DNA from: Crossiella sp. S99.2 | GTDB lineage: Bacteria > Actinomycetota > Actinomycetes > Mycobacteriales > Pseudonocardiaceae | DNA: 64,000 nucleotides | Direction of reading: 5' to 3' | Assembly (NCBI RefSeq): GCF_023094165.1 | Contig: NZ_JALMDK010000004.1 | Span: 496,001-560,000, forward strand | Shown here: in pieces, positions 26,775 through 34,681 of the stretch | Numbering within the stretch: position 1 is the stretch's first letter | Layout of the letters: every line of letters begins with the position of its first letter | Made by a program: the position numbers and the translations under genes | The notes under the pieces: generated by a model | Databases searched by the model: none | Told to the model about the DNA's origin: nothing | What the model saw: only the letters and a program-made list of their open reading frames with translations

Positions 26775-27847
26775 CGCCGATCACCTCCGGTGTCCTCGGT
26801 GTGGGGTGGGGTGCCGAAGGCGGCGGGGTTCCAGCCGTCGGCCGGTGCGGTGATGATCACCTCGTCCGCGGCGGCCAGCACGGTGCCCGGCGGGATGAGC
26901 GAGTCGGGGTCGCAGACCCCGGCGAGCACGCTGGCCGTGGCTCCGGGCTCCAGGGGCGCCACAGTGATCCCGGCTGGGGCCAGCAGCGCGGCGGCTTCCT
27001 GTATCCGCTGCACCAGCCGCATTTCCGCGGCCCTGCGTGCCCCCTCGTCCTGCCCACCCTGTGCGCGGCCGAACCTGGCCAGCAGAGACCTACCGGGGGT
27101 GGTGCCGCGGTGGAGGGGCTCGCGCAGGACGAGCAGGACCTGACGCCGCAGCAGGTCTGTGGTTCGGGCGAGTTGGGTGAGGTAGTCGGCGTGTTCGCAG
27201 GCGGCCTGTTCCAGCGCGGGATGCGGTAGCCGCGGCGCGGCGGTCTGGAGTTCGGCGATCTGGGTGGACAGGTCCAGGCGTTGGGCGCGCACCAGCAGTT
27301 GTACCGGGGCGGTGAGGCTGTTGAGGAAGCGGGCGAAGACGGCGACGAGGGCTTGTTGTTCGGCGGCGGTGCGCAAGGCGAAGTTGACCGTGGAGCACAC
27401 CGCCAGCACGGCCAGGCCGTCGGCGCCCAGGTCGATGACACCGGTGTCGGTGACCGCCTGCACCGGCAGCTCCAGGGGTGCTGGTGACACGCCCTGGGTG
27501 CTGGTGGAGTGGGTGGCGTGCTGGGCCAGCCACGCTGGGACGGCCGGGATGCCCTCCGGAGCGGCGACCCGGTGCCGCGGGCGCAATGCCTGCCGCAGTG
27601 CGGCGAGGGCGAGGCGGTCCAGGCTGATCCCGTCCCGCTGCCCCAGCGCCAACGCCACCGCCAGCGCGGCGATCGGCAGGGCGGCCAGCGCGAAGACCAG
27701 CAGCGGCAGGAAAGCCCGGGTCAGCAGGTAGCCGGCATAGAGCAGAGCGCCGACGGTGGCCAGGATGAGCACCTGCCGACCGGTGAACGGGCCGAGGATG
27801 CGGTCCGGCCGATCGACATCGGCCGAGATGCGGATCGGCGCGGTCAC
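26771..27847 (-). CDS. PrgI-family membrane protein of the T4SS
   Basis: The gene encodes 358 residues. GTG 27847 follows GGAGGTG and overlaps the TrbL stop (GTGA). A PrgI-like N-terminus (RISADVDRPDRILGPFTGRQ) is followed by two membrane helices (ILATVGALLYAGYLL and FLPLLVFALAALPIAALAV) and a cytoplasmic domain with a STVNFALRTAAEQQALVAVF segment as in SCO6880-like proteins. These are believed to work with VirB4, equivalent to VirB3 fused to part of VirB4. The following gene is VirB4. Confidence 0.8.
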   Translation of the reverse strand: MTAPIRISADVDRPDRILGPFTGRQVLILATVGALLYAGYLLTRAFLPLLVFALAALPIAALAVALALGQRDGISLDRLALAALRQALRPRHRVAAPEGIPAVPAWLAQHATHSTSTQGVSPAPLELPVQAVTDTGVIDLGADGLAVLAVCSTVNFALRTAAEQQALVAVFARFLNSLTAPVQLLVRAQRLDLSTQIAELQTAAPRLPHPALEQAACEHADYLTQLARTTDLLRRQVLLVLREPLHRGTTPGRSLLARFGRAQGGQDEGARRAAEMRLVQRIQEAAALLAPAGITVAPLEPGATASVLAGVCDPDSLIPPGTVLAAADEVIITAPADGWNPAAFGTPPHTEDTGGDRR

Positions 27848-29736
27848 TTCGCACCTCCAGATCGAGTCGGTGGGGCAGGCTGCGGCGGCTGGAACATCAA
27901 CGTCGTCACGGTGAAGTCCGGACCGCTCGCCGACGTGGCACTGGGGGCTGGTGGGGACTGGAACTGTGTGGGGGCAGGGGTGTGGGAGCGGGCGCGGCGT
28001 CCGACGGGTGAGGCTGCCGGATGCCCGAACACCGGGGCCGCGGGCGCGGAGCTGGCGGTGCGGGGTGGCTGTGGCGGTTCGGTGCTGGCGGGCCGGAACT
28101 GAAGGTGTGTGGGCACCTGCGCGAGCGGCACCCGAGTCGGTGGGCTCGCCGCGCTGGCCGGGGCCTGGAACCTGGGCGCGCTGGGCGTGACCGTCGGGCG
28201 CGGGAAGGGCACCTTGGGCGTTGGGCGGTCCGGGATGGGGCTGTGGAAGGTGGTCATGGCCGGGGCCTCCGAGGCGTGGCGGGTTGCCAGGTCGTGGGTG
28301 GGGGTCTGCGGGGTGTGTTGCTGGAACCGCACCGCCGCGACCCGGCTGGGCGTCTGGGGGCGCGTGAGGGTGGTGGCGTGGTGGTCGCGGAGGCGGCGGG
28401 CGACGGCCTCCGGGCCTCCGACGCCGGCCAGTCCGCCCCATTCCCGGATCGCCATCGGCCACGGCGGCCCGGTGTTGGCCGCCTGCCCCGCGTTCGCGAG
28501 TGGGTGTGGGGTGGCTGAGCGGGCACCAGATGCCGCAGCGCTGGGTCGGCGGGTGCCGAGCAGGCCGAACGCCTTGCCCATGACATAGGCGCGCGCCAGC
28601 CCGCCGATGAGCGAGCGGCCCTGGCTCAGGCGCAGCGGCGCGAGGATCCAGAACGGGATCTTGACCAGGATGTAGAGCAGTGCGAGCCCGACCAGCAGGT
28701 TGACCAGTCCCCCGCCAGTCGGGCCTAGCGGGGTGAACCCCGGGGCCAGGATCACCCGCAGCGCGGTGATCAAGGTCAGGGACTGGGCCAGTTGCACCGC
28801 CAGGCACCCGCCGAAGGCTTTCCACCACCAGCGGGCAATCCCGTCGGAGATCGACAGGGCGTGGCCCATCAACAGCAGCGGGGCGGCCGCGATGAGCAGC
28901 ACGGTCACCGTGACCCGAACGATGTAGGTCAGCAGCACCGCGATGACCCCGATGGCCACCGCGACCGTCAACAGGGCCTGCACGAGGGTCATCACGAACG
29001 AGGGACCCAGCAACAAGCTCTTCAGCGCGTCCGCGGCCGCCGTGGGGTTGACCCCCTGGCCCATCAACGCGGCGGACAGGGCATTGGCGAGCTCGATGGC
29101 CTTGACCGAGACGAACAGTGACAGCGCACTGGCCAGGAACCCGGTGATGAGCCTGGGCAGGATCTCCTGGGCTGAGGAGCGGGTCTGCACGCTCTGATAG
29201 GCCATCAGCTGCATCCCGGCGAAGACGATGAGCAGCCCGTAGCAGGCCAGTACGATCTCCCAGGAGGTCTGCCACAGCTCACCGAGGCGGGGCAGCGTCT
29301 CCGGGGTCGGGGTGGTGAGCAGGGTGTTGCCGAGCAGTTCCAGCAGCGGGTTGAGCACTGCGAAAGCCATGTCCCGGAACAGCTCGGTCAGCATCGTGTC
29401 CAGGCAGACCGACCAGGTCTCGGAGTCCCACAGGGAGCAGACCACCTTTCCCGATCCACCAGGCTGGCCAGGAGGTCGCCCCGGTGTGGTGGGCTGGGGC
29501 AGACAGCCTGGTCCCGTGCACGGCGGCGTGGACGGGACCGGCCTCGGGCTGTTCGTAGTGGTGGTGGTGCTCGGCGCCGGGGTGGGCGGCGGTGTGGTGG
29601 GCTGGGCGGCGGCGGTGACCGCCACGGCGGCGGCCAGTAGCAGGCCCAGACTCCCCGCCAGCGCCCACCTGGCCCACCCTCGCAGCACACCGCGGCGGTG
29701 CCGGCCCTGCGTGTGGGGGAGCCTGCCGGTGTTCAC
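27844..29736 (-). CDS. TrbL/VirB6-like polytopic T4SS membrane protein
   Basis: The gene encodes 630 residues. GTG 29736 starts 2 nt after the pilin stop. A signal-anchor (residues ~20-45) and a Thr/Pro-rich extracellular stretch come first, with a Cys pair in PPCTGPGCLPQ. Then five to six membrane helices in the middle (for example LTVAVAIGVIAVLLTYIVRVTV), and a long Pro/Thr-rich cytoplasmic tail of ~200 residues. The helix block with DGIARWWWKAFGGCLAVQ matches TrbL/VirB6 channel proteins. Confidence 0.85.
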   Translation of the reverse strand: MNTGRLPHTQGRHRRGVLRGWARWALAGSLGLLLAAAVAVTAAAQPTTPPPTPAPSTTTTTNSPRPVPSTPPCTGPGCLPQPTTPGRPPGQPGGSGKVVCSLWDSETWSVCLDTMLTELFRDMAFAVLNPLLELLGNTLLTTPTPETLPRLGELWQTSWEIVLACYGLLIVFAGMQLMAYQSVQTRSSAQEILPRLITGFLASALSLFVSVKAIELANALSAALMGQGVNPTAAADALKSLLLGPSFVMTLVQALLTVAVAIGVIAVLLTYIVRVTVTVLLIAAAPLLLMGHALSISDGIARWWWKAFGGCLAVQLAQSLTLITALRVILAPGFTPLGPTGGGLVNLLVGLALLYILVKIPFWILAPLRLSQGRSLIGGLARAYVMGKAFGLLGTRRPSAAASGARSATPHPLANAGQAANTGPPWPMAIREWGGLAGVGGPEAVARRLRDHHATTLTRPQTPSRVAAVRFQQHTPQTPTHDLATRHASEAPAMTTFHSPIPDRPTPKVPFPRPTVTPSAPRFQAPASAASPPTRVPLAQVPTHLQFRPASTEPPQPPRTASSAPAAPVFGHPAASPVGRRARSHTPAPTQFQSPPAPSATSASGPDFTVTTLMFQPPQPAPPTRSGGAK

Positions 29737-29738
29737 GG

Positions 29739-30101
29739 TCAGGCCCCGACGATCTTCTTGAGGATCTCCACCACCAGTGGCGCCAGCAGCGCCACCAGGT
29801 AGCCCAGGCCGGCGCACTTCATCGCCAACTTGCCTTTGGCGGCCTCGCCCGGGTCCCCGCCGGACATGCTGTAGCGGGCGCCGCCGATGCTGAGGAACAG
29901 AGTCGCGACCGCGGCGAAGATGCCCAGCAGCCAGAGCTGAATTCTGCTCAGCACCTCCTCCAGCGACTTGGCCAGCGCCAGCACGCCGACCGGGTCGGCC
30001 TGCGCCGACGAGGCCATCCCCAGCAAACCCAGGGCAATCGCCGAAAGGACCAGCAGCCAGGTGCGCACGGTCCGACTTCGTGGCGTCCGAGGCGTAGTCA
30101 T
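29739..30101 (-). CDS. VirB2-like pilin/small T4SS membrane protein
   Basis: The gene encodes 120 residues from ATG 30101; an ATG at 30239 with a better ribosome site (GGAGGTG, 5 nt) would add 46 residues and is a real alternative. A signal peptide (TWLLVLSAIALGLLGMASSAQA) is followed by two hydrophobic helices, LWLLGIFAAVATLFLSIGG and GLGYLVALLAPLVVEILKK, separated by the charged loop RYSMSGGDPGEAAKGK. Size, signal and two-helix pattern match VirB2/TrbC-type pilins. It is followed directly by TrbL. Confidence 0.75.
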   Translation of the reverse strand: MTTPRTPRSRTVRTWLLVLSAIALGLLGMASSAQADPVGVLALAKSLEEVLSRIQLWLLGIFAAVATLFLSIGGARYSMSGGDPGEAAKGKLAMKCAGLGYLVALLAPLVVEILKKIVGA

Positions 30102-30229
30102 CCGAGGACCCTGGGCAGGGGCAGCCGGGTCAACCGGGCCGATGGCGGTGTTGCCGAGCCAGGGACGAGTGCACCGTCGACCGTCCGAGTCCGGGGTCGC
30201 GGGCGGCGCGACGGTGCGCGAGGGCGGGG

Positions 30230-31219
30230 TCAGGCACATGGGGGCACCTCCGAACAGCGCGGCGAGGCCGGAGTGGTCCCGCACCCCTGAACACCGGATT
30301 TCGGGTCCGTTTTGGACATGTGGCGGCAAACTTTGCGCGGACGAGTTCCCAGCCGAGCCGACACGGACAGTGATGGCTCGTCGGTGTCGTGGCCGGTGCA
30401 CTGGCAGGTGGTGACTGGTCGCGACAGGGCGATCGCGACGGCCACGCGGTTGGTCAGAGAGTCGGTCGGCTCGTCGTCGACAGCGTCGTCACGCAGGTAG
30501 GCGAGCAGTCGGTTCTCGGCGCGTTTGCGGGTCTTGTACGCCGCCCACAGCGGTGTCTGGTGGCGGGCCGCCCAGTCCGACAGGACCACGTTCTCCAGCC
30601 GGGTCGTACCGATCAGCTCGGCTTCGGCCGGGGTCAGGACTTCCTCCGCGACCGCGCGCGCCAGCACCAGATCCGGATGCCCCCACGGCGGGTGCGGCGG
30701 GGTCGAACGGAAGCCCGGAGCAACCGGAATCGGACCCGCCAACGCTTCGGTAAGCGCGTCGTGGCCGGACCGGTAGGCGTCCCACCGCAACCGGAGCATG
30801 ATCCGCGGTCGGCGCACATCGACGGTCGACAACGCGGCCAGGAAACCGCGCAACACCTCGGCAGCCAGGTCCGCCGGGTCACCGGGGAACCGGGCGGACA
30901 GCGACGCGGCGACCGAGGTCAGCGCCGGCAGCGCCACGCCGACCGCGGCGACTGTCCAGCGCGACCCCGAGATCCGCGAGCGCAGTACCAGGTGCGCCCA
31001 CACCGCGTCCCGGGTGGCCTGCGTGCACCGTCGGGCCAGCAGGTGGTCACGCACCTCGTCCAGCGGCAGTCGGCGAGGCGGCAGGCGTGGAAACAACCGG
31101 CCGTCCACGGAAATCGGTTCCGGCCCCGTCACCAACCAGGTAAAGGCGTCGCGTGCGACATCCAGGGAGTTCACCGCGGTCGCGACTTCGGGATCGCGAG
31201 CCCACAACTTTGCTGCCAT
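30230..31219 (-). CDS. Sigma-factor-like regulator at the head of the T4SS operon
   Basis: The gene encodes 329 residues. ATG 31219 has AGGAG 7 nt upstream. There is no certain family, but two segments resemble sigma-70 parts. One is a region-2-like helix, DLAAEVLRGFLAAL, inside a stretch of helices. The other is a region-4-like helix-turn-helix, LTPAEAELIGTTRLENVVLSDW followed by KTRKRAENRLLAYL. The C-terminal 80 residues are Cys/Thr rich without structure. It may be a sigma-like DNA-binding protein for the secretion operon it leads. It is divergently placed to the methyltransferase operon across an AT-rich gap and overlaps the possible longer pilin start. Confidence 0.55.
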   Translation of the reverse strand: MAAKLWARDPEVATAVNSLDVARDAFTWLVTGPEPISVDGRLFPRLPPRRLPLDEVRDHLLARRCTQATRDAVWAHLVLRSRISGSRWTVAAVGVALPALTSVAASLSARFPGDPADLAAEVLRGFLAALSTVDVRRPRIMLRLRWDAYRSGHDALTEALAGPIPVAPGFRSTPPHPPWGHPDLVLARAVAEEVLTPAEAELIGTTRLENVVLSDWAARHQTPLWAAYKTRKRAENRLLAYLRDDAVDDEPTDSLTNRVAVAIALSRPVTTCQCTGHDTDEPSLSVSARLGTRPRKVCRHMSKTDPKSGVQGCGTTPASPRCSEVPPCA

Positions 31220-31741
31220 GACGTGACTCCTGCGGCATCGAGGTCAACAACGCCACCAGGAAGCCATGGCCACTACTACTTAAATACTAAAGATCATGAA
31301 TAAATGATCTATGCGACTACTATTGTTTTACTAATTCACTATCGAACACCGACTTGCGGAGATCGCCTTCGAAGAGTCGGCGACGATCTCAAGCTATCCA
31401 CGTAAGCGACCCTGAACTGGCCTTTAGTTTTGACCTAGTAACCATCCTGCCGCCCTGCGGGGACTGCACCCAAAGCTTCTCAAGATCACTTAAGCGATCA
31501 TCTCCGGTCGCGGAAAAATCTTGAAAGTCGTTTTGTTCTCACATCCGCGACGGACATGCTTGACGATGCAGTCGGCGCGTCGTCACTACTGAAAGGCGGT
31601 CGACACCCCGGCAACTGCTCGGACTGTTGAGTGTCATCCGCGGGCACGGAAGAAAATTCTCATGGCGTGTCCAAAACGGGACCAAAAAGGGGCTTTAAGG
31701 AGTGACAGCAAAAACGCCCCAGACCCGTCCGGGAGCCACCC
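31220..31741. promoter_or_regulatory. AT-rich divergent control region between T4SS and methyltransferase operons
   Basis: This is the lowest-GC stretch in the window (31270-31350), with no plausible gene. It holds a perfect inverted repeat AGATCAT-GAATAA-ATGATCT at 31291-31310 and a near-palindrome GATCACTTAAGCGATC at 31484-31499. The first lies about 70-90 nt before the leftward ATG, beside a TAGTAT word on the minus strand that may be a -10. For the rightward operon, TTGACG at 31560-31565 is a possible -35, with no good -10. Both repeats contain GATC. It could be an operator region or an oriT candidate. Confidence 0.5.
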
Positions 31742-32722
31742 ATGATCCACGGCAACGGCAGCGACCATGACAGCGGCAACTCCGGTTCCCGCCACACACG
31801 ACGTCTCGAACGGACTCGTGCCTCGGCCTCTCCGCCACGGCGACGAACACCCCGGCTGCCGTTGTCGCACCGGCTCCCGTCCACAGTCTGGCCCTGCGCC
31901 CAGGGCGAGCAACGCGAAGACACCGGACTGCTCGCCGACTGGTTGCTGACCGCCGTGGTCAGGATCGTCACCACCTACACCGAACCGGGCCACCGGGTCC
32001 TCCTGCTGGCCCCACCGAGCGGCTCCCGACGGACCGCCTCCGGTTCGTCGGCGGTCGGCGGCGGCCGGGGTCACGGTCCGTACGCCGGACTGCACGAGGC
32101 GGCCTGGACCGTGGTCCGGCTCGGTCGCGGCATCCAGACCTACACGGCCGGTCCGACCGACAGTCCGACCGATGCTGGCATCGCCGAGCGGTCCGAGCCG
32201 CCGGTCCGGGCATCGGACTCGGACCGACACCTTGGCGACACCAGTCCGGATCCCGGCGACACCGGCCGATCCGACTCACGCACTCCGGTCGAGCCGACCG
32301 GACGGCGGGCGGCCAATCCTCCGGACCGCTTCGACCTGATCATCACCACTGTCAACCCCCAGGCTCCGCGTTGGGTGCGCACACGGGACTGGGATCGCCT
32401 GCTGACCGTTCACGGCACCCTTGCAGTCATCACACACAGTGACCGTCACGCGGGGCGGCTAACCGATCCCACGGGAATGCTCGTGCGCATTGTCCGGGCT
32501 GCCGGGCTGACCTTTCGCGATCACGCGGCGCTGCTGTGGGTTCCCGTCCGGCGCGGTGCGCTGGACACCGGCGCGGACTCCGCGACCGACCATCACCTCG
32601 TCCCGGCGAGCGTGGTCGGCGCACCGCAGGCACCCGCACAGGTCCACTCCGATCTGCTCATCTTCACCAGGCTCCCGAGCCCTGCCACGGCCACCGGCGA
32701 CAGGGAGACCTCTGATGTCTGA
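31742..32722 (+). CDS. Degenerate methyltransferase-like protein
   Basis: The gene encodes 326 residues. ATG 31742 follows GGGAG. From residue ~60 a Rossmann-like pattern is visible: VTTYTEPGHRVLLLAPP, where a methyltransferase would have motif I (DPFxGxG), and later FDLIITTVNPQAP, where SPPY would stand, then LTVHGTLAVITHSD. Both catalytic signatures are lost. The first ~45 residues are Arg/Ser/Pro rich and look like a shifted frame. A different frame starting at ATG 31767 (MTAATPVPATHDVSNG) looks more natural, so an N-terminal frameshift is possible. It overlaps the next gene by 8 nt. Confidence 0.6.
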   Translation: MIHGNGSDHDSGNSGSRHTRRLERTRASASPPRRRTPRLPLSHRLPSTVWPCAQGEQREDTGLLADWLLTAVVRIVTTYTEPGHRVLLLAPPSGSRRTASGSSAVGGGRGHGPYAGLHEAAWTVVRLGRGIQTYTAGPTDSPTDAGIAERSEPPVRASDSDRHLGDTSPDPGDTGRSDSRTPVEPTGRRAANPPDRFDLIITTVNPQAPRWVRTRDWDRLLTVHGTLAVITHSDRHAGRLTDPTGMLVRIVRAAGLTFRDHAALLWVPVRRGALDTGADSATDHHLVPASVVGAPQAPAQVHSDLLIFTRLPSPATATGDRETSDV

Positions 32723-33674
32723 TGGGGTGGTCAGTCCTGGCCCCCGCCCCCTCGCGGCGGCGGAGAAGTTCAACAAAGCAGCTTCGGCGGCGGTGCGGTC
32801 GGCGGCGCTGTCGGTGTGGCCGACCGGGCAGCACGATGAGATCGGCCAGCTGCGGGACGGCGGCTACGTGGCTGACACCGCGGCTGACGCTGAGGGGGTC
32901 GTGCCCGCAATCGCCGTCTACGCCATCACGACCTACAGCCAGCCAGGTGAGGTAGTGCTGGACCCGGACTGTGGGGCGGGCACCGTTCTGGTGGAAGCGC
33001 TGCGCGCGGGTCGGCACGCCGTCGGACTCACTCCGAACGCCCGCTGGTGGAACACCGCGCGCGCCAACGTCACGGCCGCCAAACGCCACGGCGCCTGGCG
33101 AGACGGCTCCGTCCTGGACGGTAAGCCGCAACTGCTGGCCACTGTGCGAGCGGCCGGACTGGCCGGTCGCGTAGGACTGGTGCTCACCACCCTGCGCCTC
33201 CACGGCGGCTGTGACCTTGGTGGCGGCGATCCGGACAACGCCCTGACGAGGCTGACCCGGACCCTGCGGCACTGTCGGCCGCTGGTGCGCCCCGGCGGGC
33301 ACGTCATCGTTATCCTCCGGCCGAGGCGGCACGCCGGGGCGCTGCTGGACCTGCCGAGCCCGGTGCTGGCTGCCGGACAAACAGCGGGGCTCATCCCGGC
33401 CGCGCGCTGCGTGGCCCTGCTGGCGGAACTGCGCGACAGCCGCTTGGTCACGTGCGCGTCGCTCGCGCAACGCCGGGCCGCCGCCCGCGACCGCGCCGCC
33501 GGTGCGCCGACGCTGCTGCCGGTCCATCACGACGTCTTGGTGTTCCGCGTCCCCGCCCTGGCCGAACCTGTTGCCCTCGCCGCCGCCAGAGGCCACCTGC
33601 CGCCGATGCTCTCCACGCCGGTGCGGAGGCCCGCAGCCGAAGCCCACCACGGCTGCCGGGGGCGAGCCGCATGA
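32715..33674 (+). CDS. Methyltransferase homologue with missing motif IV
   Basis: The gene encodes 319 residues. ATG 32715 follows CAGGGAG. The N-terminus (ALSVWPTGQHDEIG) and VVPAIAVYAITTYSQPG correspond to the lead-in of actinomycete AdoMet DNA/RNA methyltransferases. Motif I is kept (VVLDPDCGAGTVLVEA). The catalytic motif IV, normally TSPPYG, reads VLTTLRLHGG here. A later strand, RPGGHVIVILRPRRH, is intact. It thus appears able to bind AdoMet but not to transfer methyl groups to bases. The order and overlaps put it in one operon with intact methyltransferases downstream. Confidence 0.7.
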   Translation: MSDGVVSPGPRPLAAAEKFNKAASAAVRSAALSVWPTGQHDEIGQLRDGGYVADTAADAEGVVPAIAVYAITTYSQPGEVVLDPDCGAGTVLVEALRAGRHAVGLTPNARWWNTARANVTAAKRHGAWRDGSVLDGKPQLLATVRAAGLAGRVGLVLTTLRLHGGCDLGGGDPDNALTRLTRTLRHCRPLVRPGGHVIVILRPRRHAGALLDLPSPVLAAGQTAGLIPAARCVALLAELRDSRLVTCASLAQRRAAARDRAAGAPTLLPVHHDVLVFRVPALAEPVALAAARGHLPPMLSTPVRRPAAEAHHGCRGRAA

Positions 33675-34681
33675 GCCGGCGCCCGTATTGCCGTGAATGC
33701 GGCTGGCACCCCCACTACCGCCGCCAGCGGGCCGCCGTGCGCGCCGCGCGCCGACACCGGTGCCCACCCGGCACACCGCACCCCCGCAGCCAGATCACCC
33801 ACCGCCCTGGCACGGAGTCCGTCTCCGGTGCCCTGCCGCCACGCGACGAACAGGACCCTCACATGATCGAGCACACCCAGCCCACACCGGTCTCGGTGAC
33901 CGGCACGGCACCGGATGCCACGGTCACCGCCCGGGGAGTCCGGCGGAGGTCGGCCTGGCTCCTTGCCATGATCACCCGGTGCCCCTTCCGGCGACGCTCG
34001 GCCTCCGACGACCGGTGCGGGGAACCGTCCGTCCCACCGGCCACGCCCGAGCCCATCGGCACCGCTGGGACCGCCACGTCCCGCACCGCCGACGCACTGC
34101 CGCAGCGGGTACGCGACGCGGTGCTGGCCGACTACCACGCCGAGAACATCCGGCGCGCACGTGACGCCGTAGCCGAGTTGATCCGCGCCGGCTTCCACCT
34201 CGGGCCGACGCCCTACGGCTACCGCGCTGTCCCGGTGCGCGGCCCGGCTCGGTCCAGTCGGGCAGGCCGTCGGGTCCGACTCGTCGCGGACCCCGTCACG
34301 GGTCGGGTGGTGAGTGCGATCTTCCGCTGGCGAGTCCACGAGCGGCTCGGCCACACGGCCATCCTGGCCCGGCTGACCGCCGACCCCCATCGGTACCCGG
34401 CCCCCACCTCCCCTGCCACTGGACAGCCCGGAACCTGGGCCGCCTCCACAATCCGGCACATCCTGGCCAATCCGCGCTACACCGGATGCCAGGTCCACGG
34501 ACGCCGCGTCGCGGGCAGAGCTGTCCCGCCCCAGGCGTGGGTGCGCTCAGCGCCCGACGCGCACGAGCCGCTGGTAGAGGAGGCCACCTTCGCCCGCGCG
34601 CAACACCGCGCGCCCCGCCGTAAGGCCGTCGGCCAGGACACCGCGGAGCGGGATGGCATCGGGCCGGGGAGGGCCGTGTGA
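33671..34681 (+). CDS. Recombinase-domain protein without resolvase catalytic domain
   Basis: The gene encodes 336 residues, starting at an ATG in ATGA overlap. The N-terminus has a small Cys/His cluster (YCRECGWHPHYRR). After a disordered stretch, residues ~160-310 match the DNA-binding 'recombinase' domain of large serine recombinases: AIFRWRVHERLGHTAILARL, ADPHRYPAP and TWAASTIRHILANPRYTGCQ. These parallel YHEGHGYGTIADRLNSDP and SVYEILRNPKYTGYQ in the integrase at 37482. The serine catalytic domain is absent. It could bind the att sites as a directionality factor, competitor or repressor. Confidence 0.7.
   Translation: MSRRPYCRECGWHPHYRRQRAAVRAARRHRCPPGTPHPRSQITHRPGTESVSGALPPRDEQDPHMIEHTQPTPVSVTGTAPDATVTARGVRRRSAWLLAMITRCPFRRRSASDDRCGEPSVPPATPEPIGTAGTATSRTADALPQRVRDAVLADYHAENIRRARDAVAELIRAGFHLGPTPYGYRAVPVRGPARSSRAGRRVRLVADPVTGRVVSAIFRWRVHERLGHTAILARLTADPHRYPAPTSPATGQPGTWAASTIRHILANPRYTGCQVHGRRVAGRAVPPQAWVRSAPDAHEPLVEEATFARAQHRAPRRKAVGQDTAERDGIGPGRAV

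Noticed and set aside
26771..29275. An 834-codon minus-strand frame
   Set aside because: Upstream of 27847 it is a shifted reading of the TrbL-like gene; a GTG with strong ribosome site defines the real start.
31560..31588. Promoter with TTGACG for the rightward operon
   Set aside because: Spacing is 17 nt but the -10 (TCACTA) is too poor to call with confidence; only mentioned within the control region.
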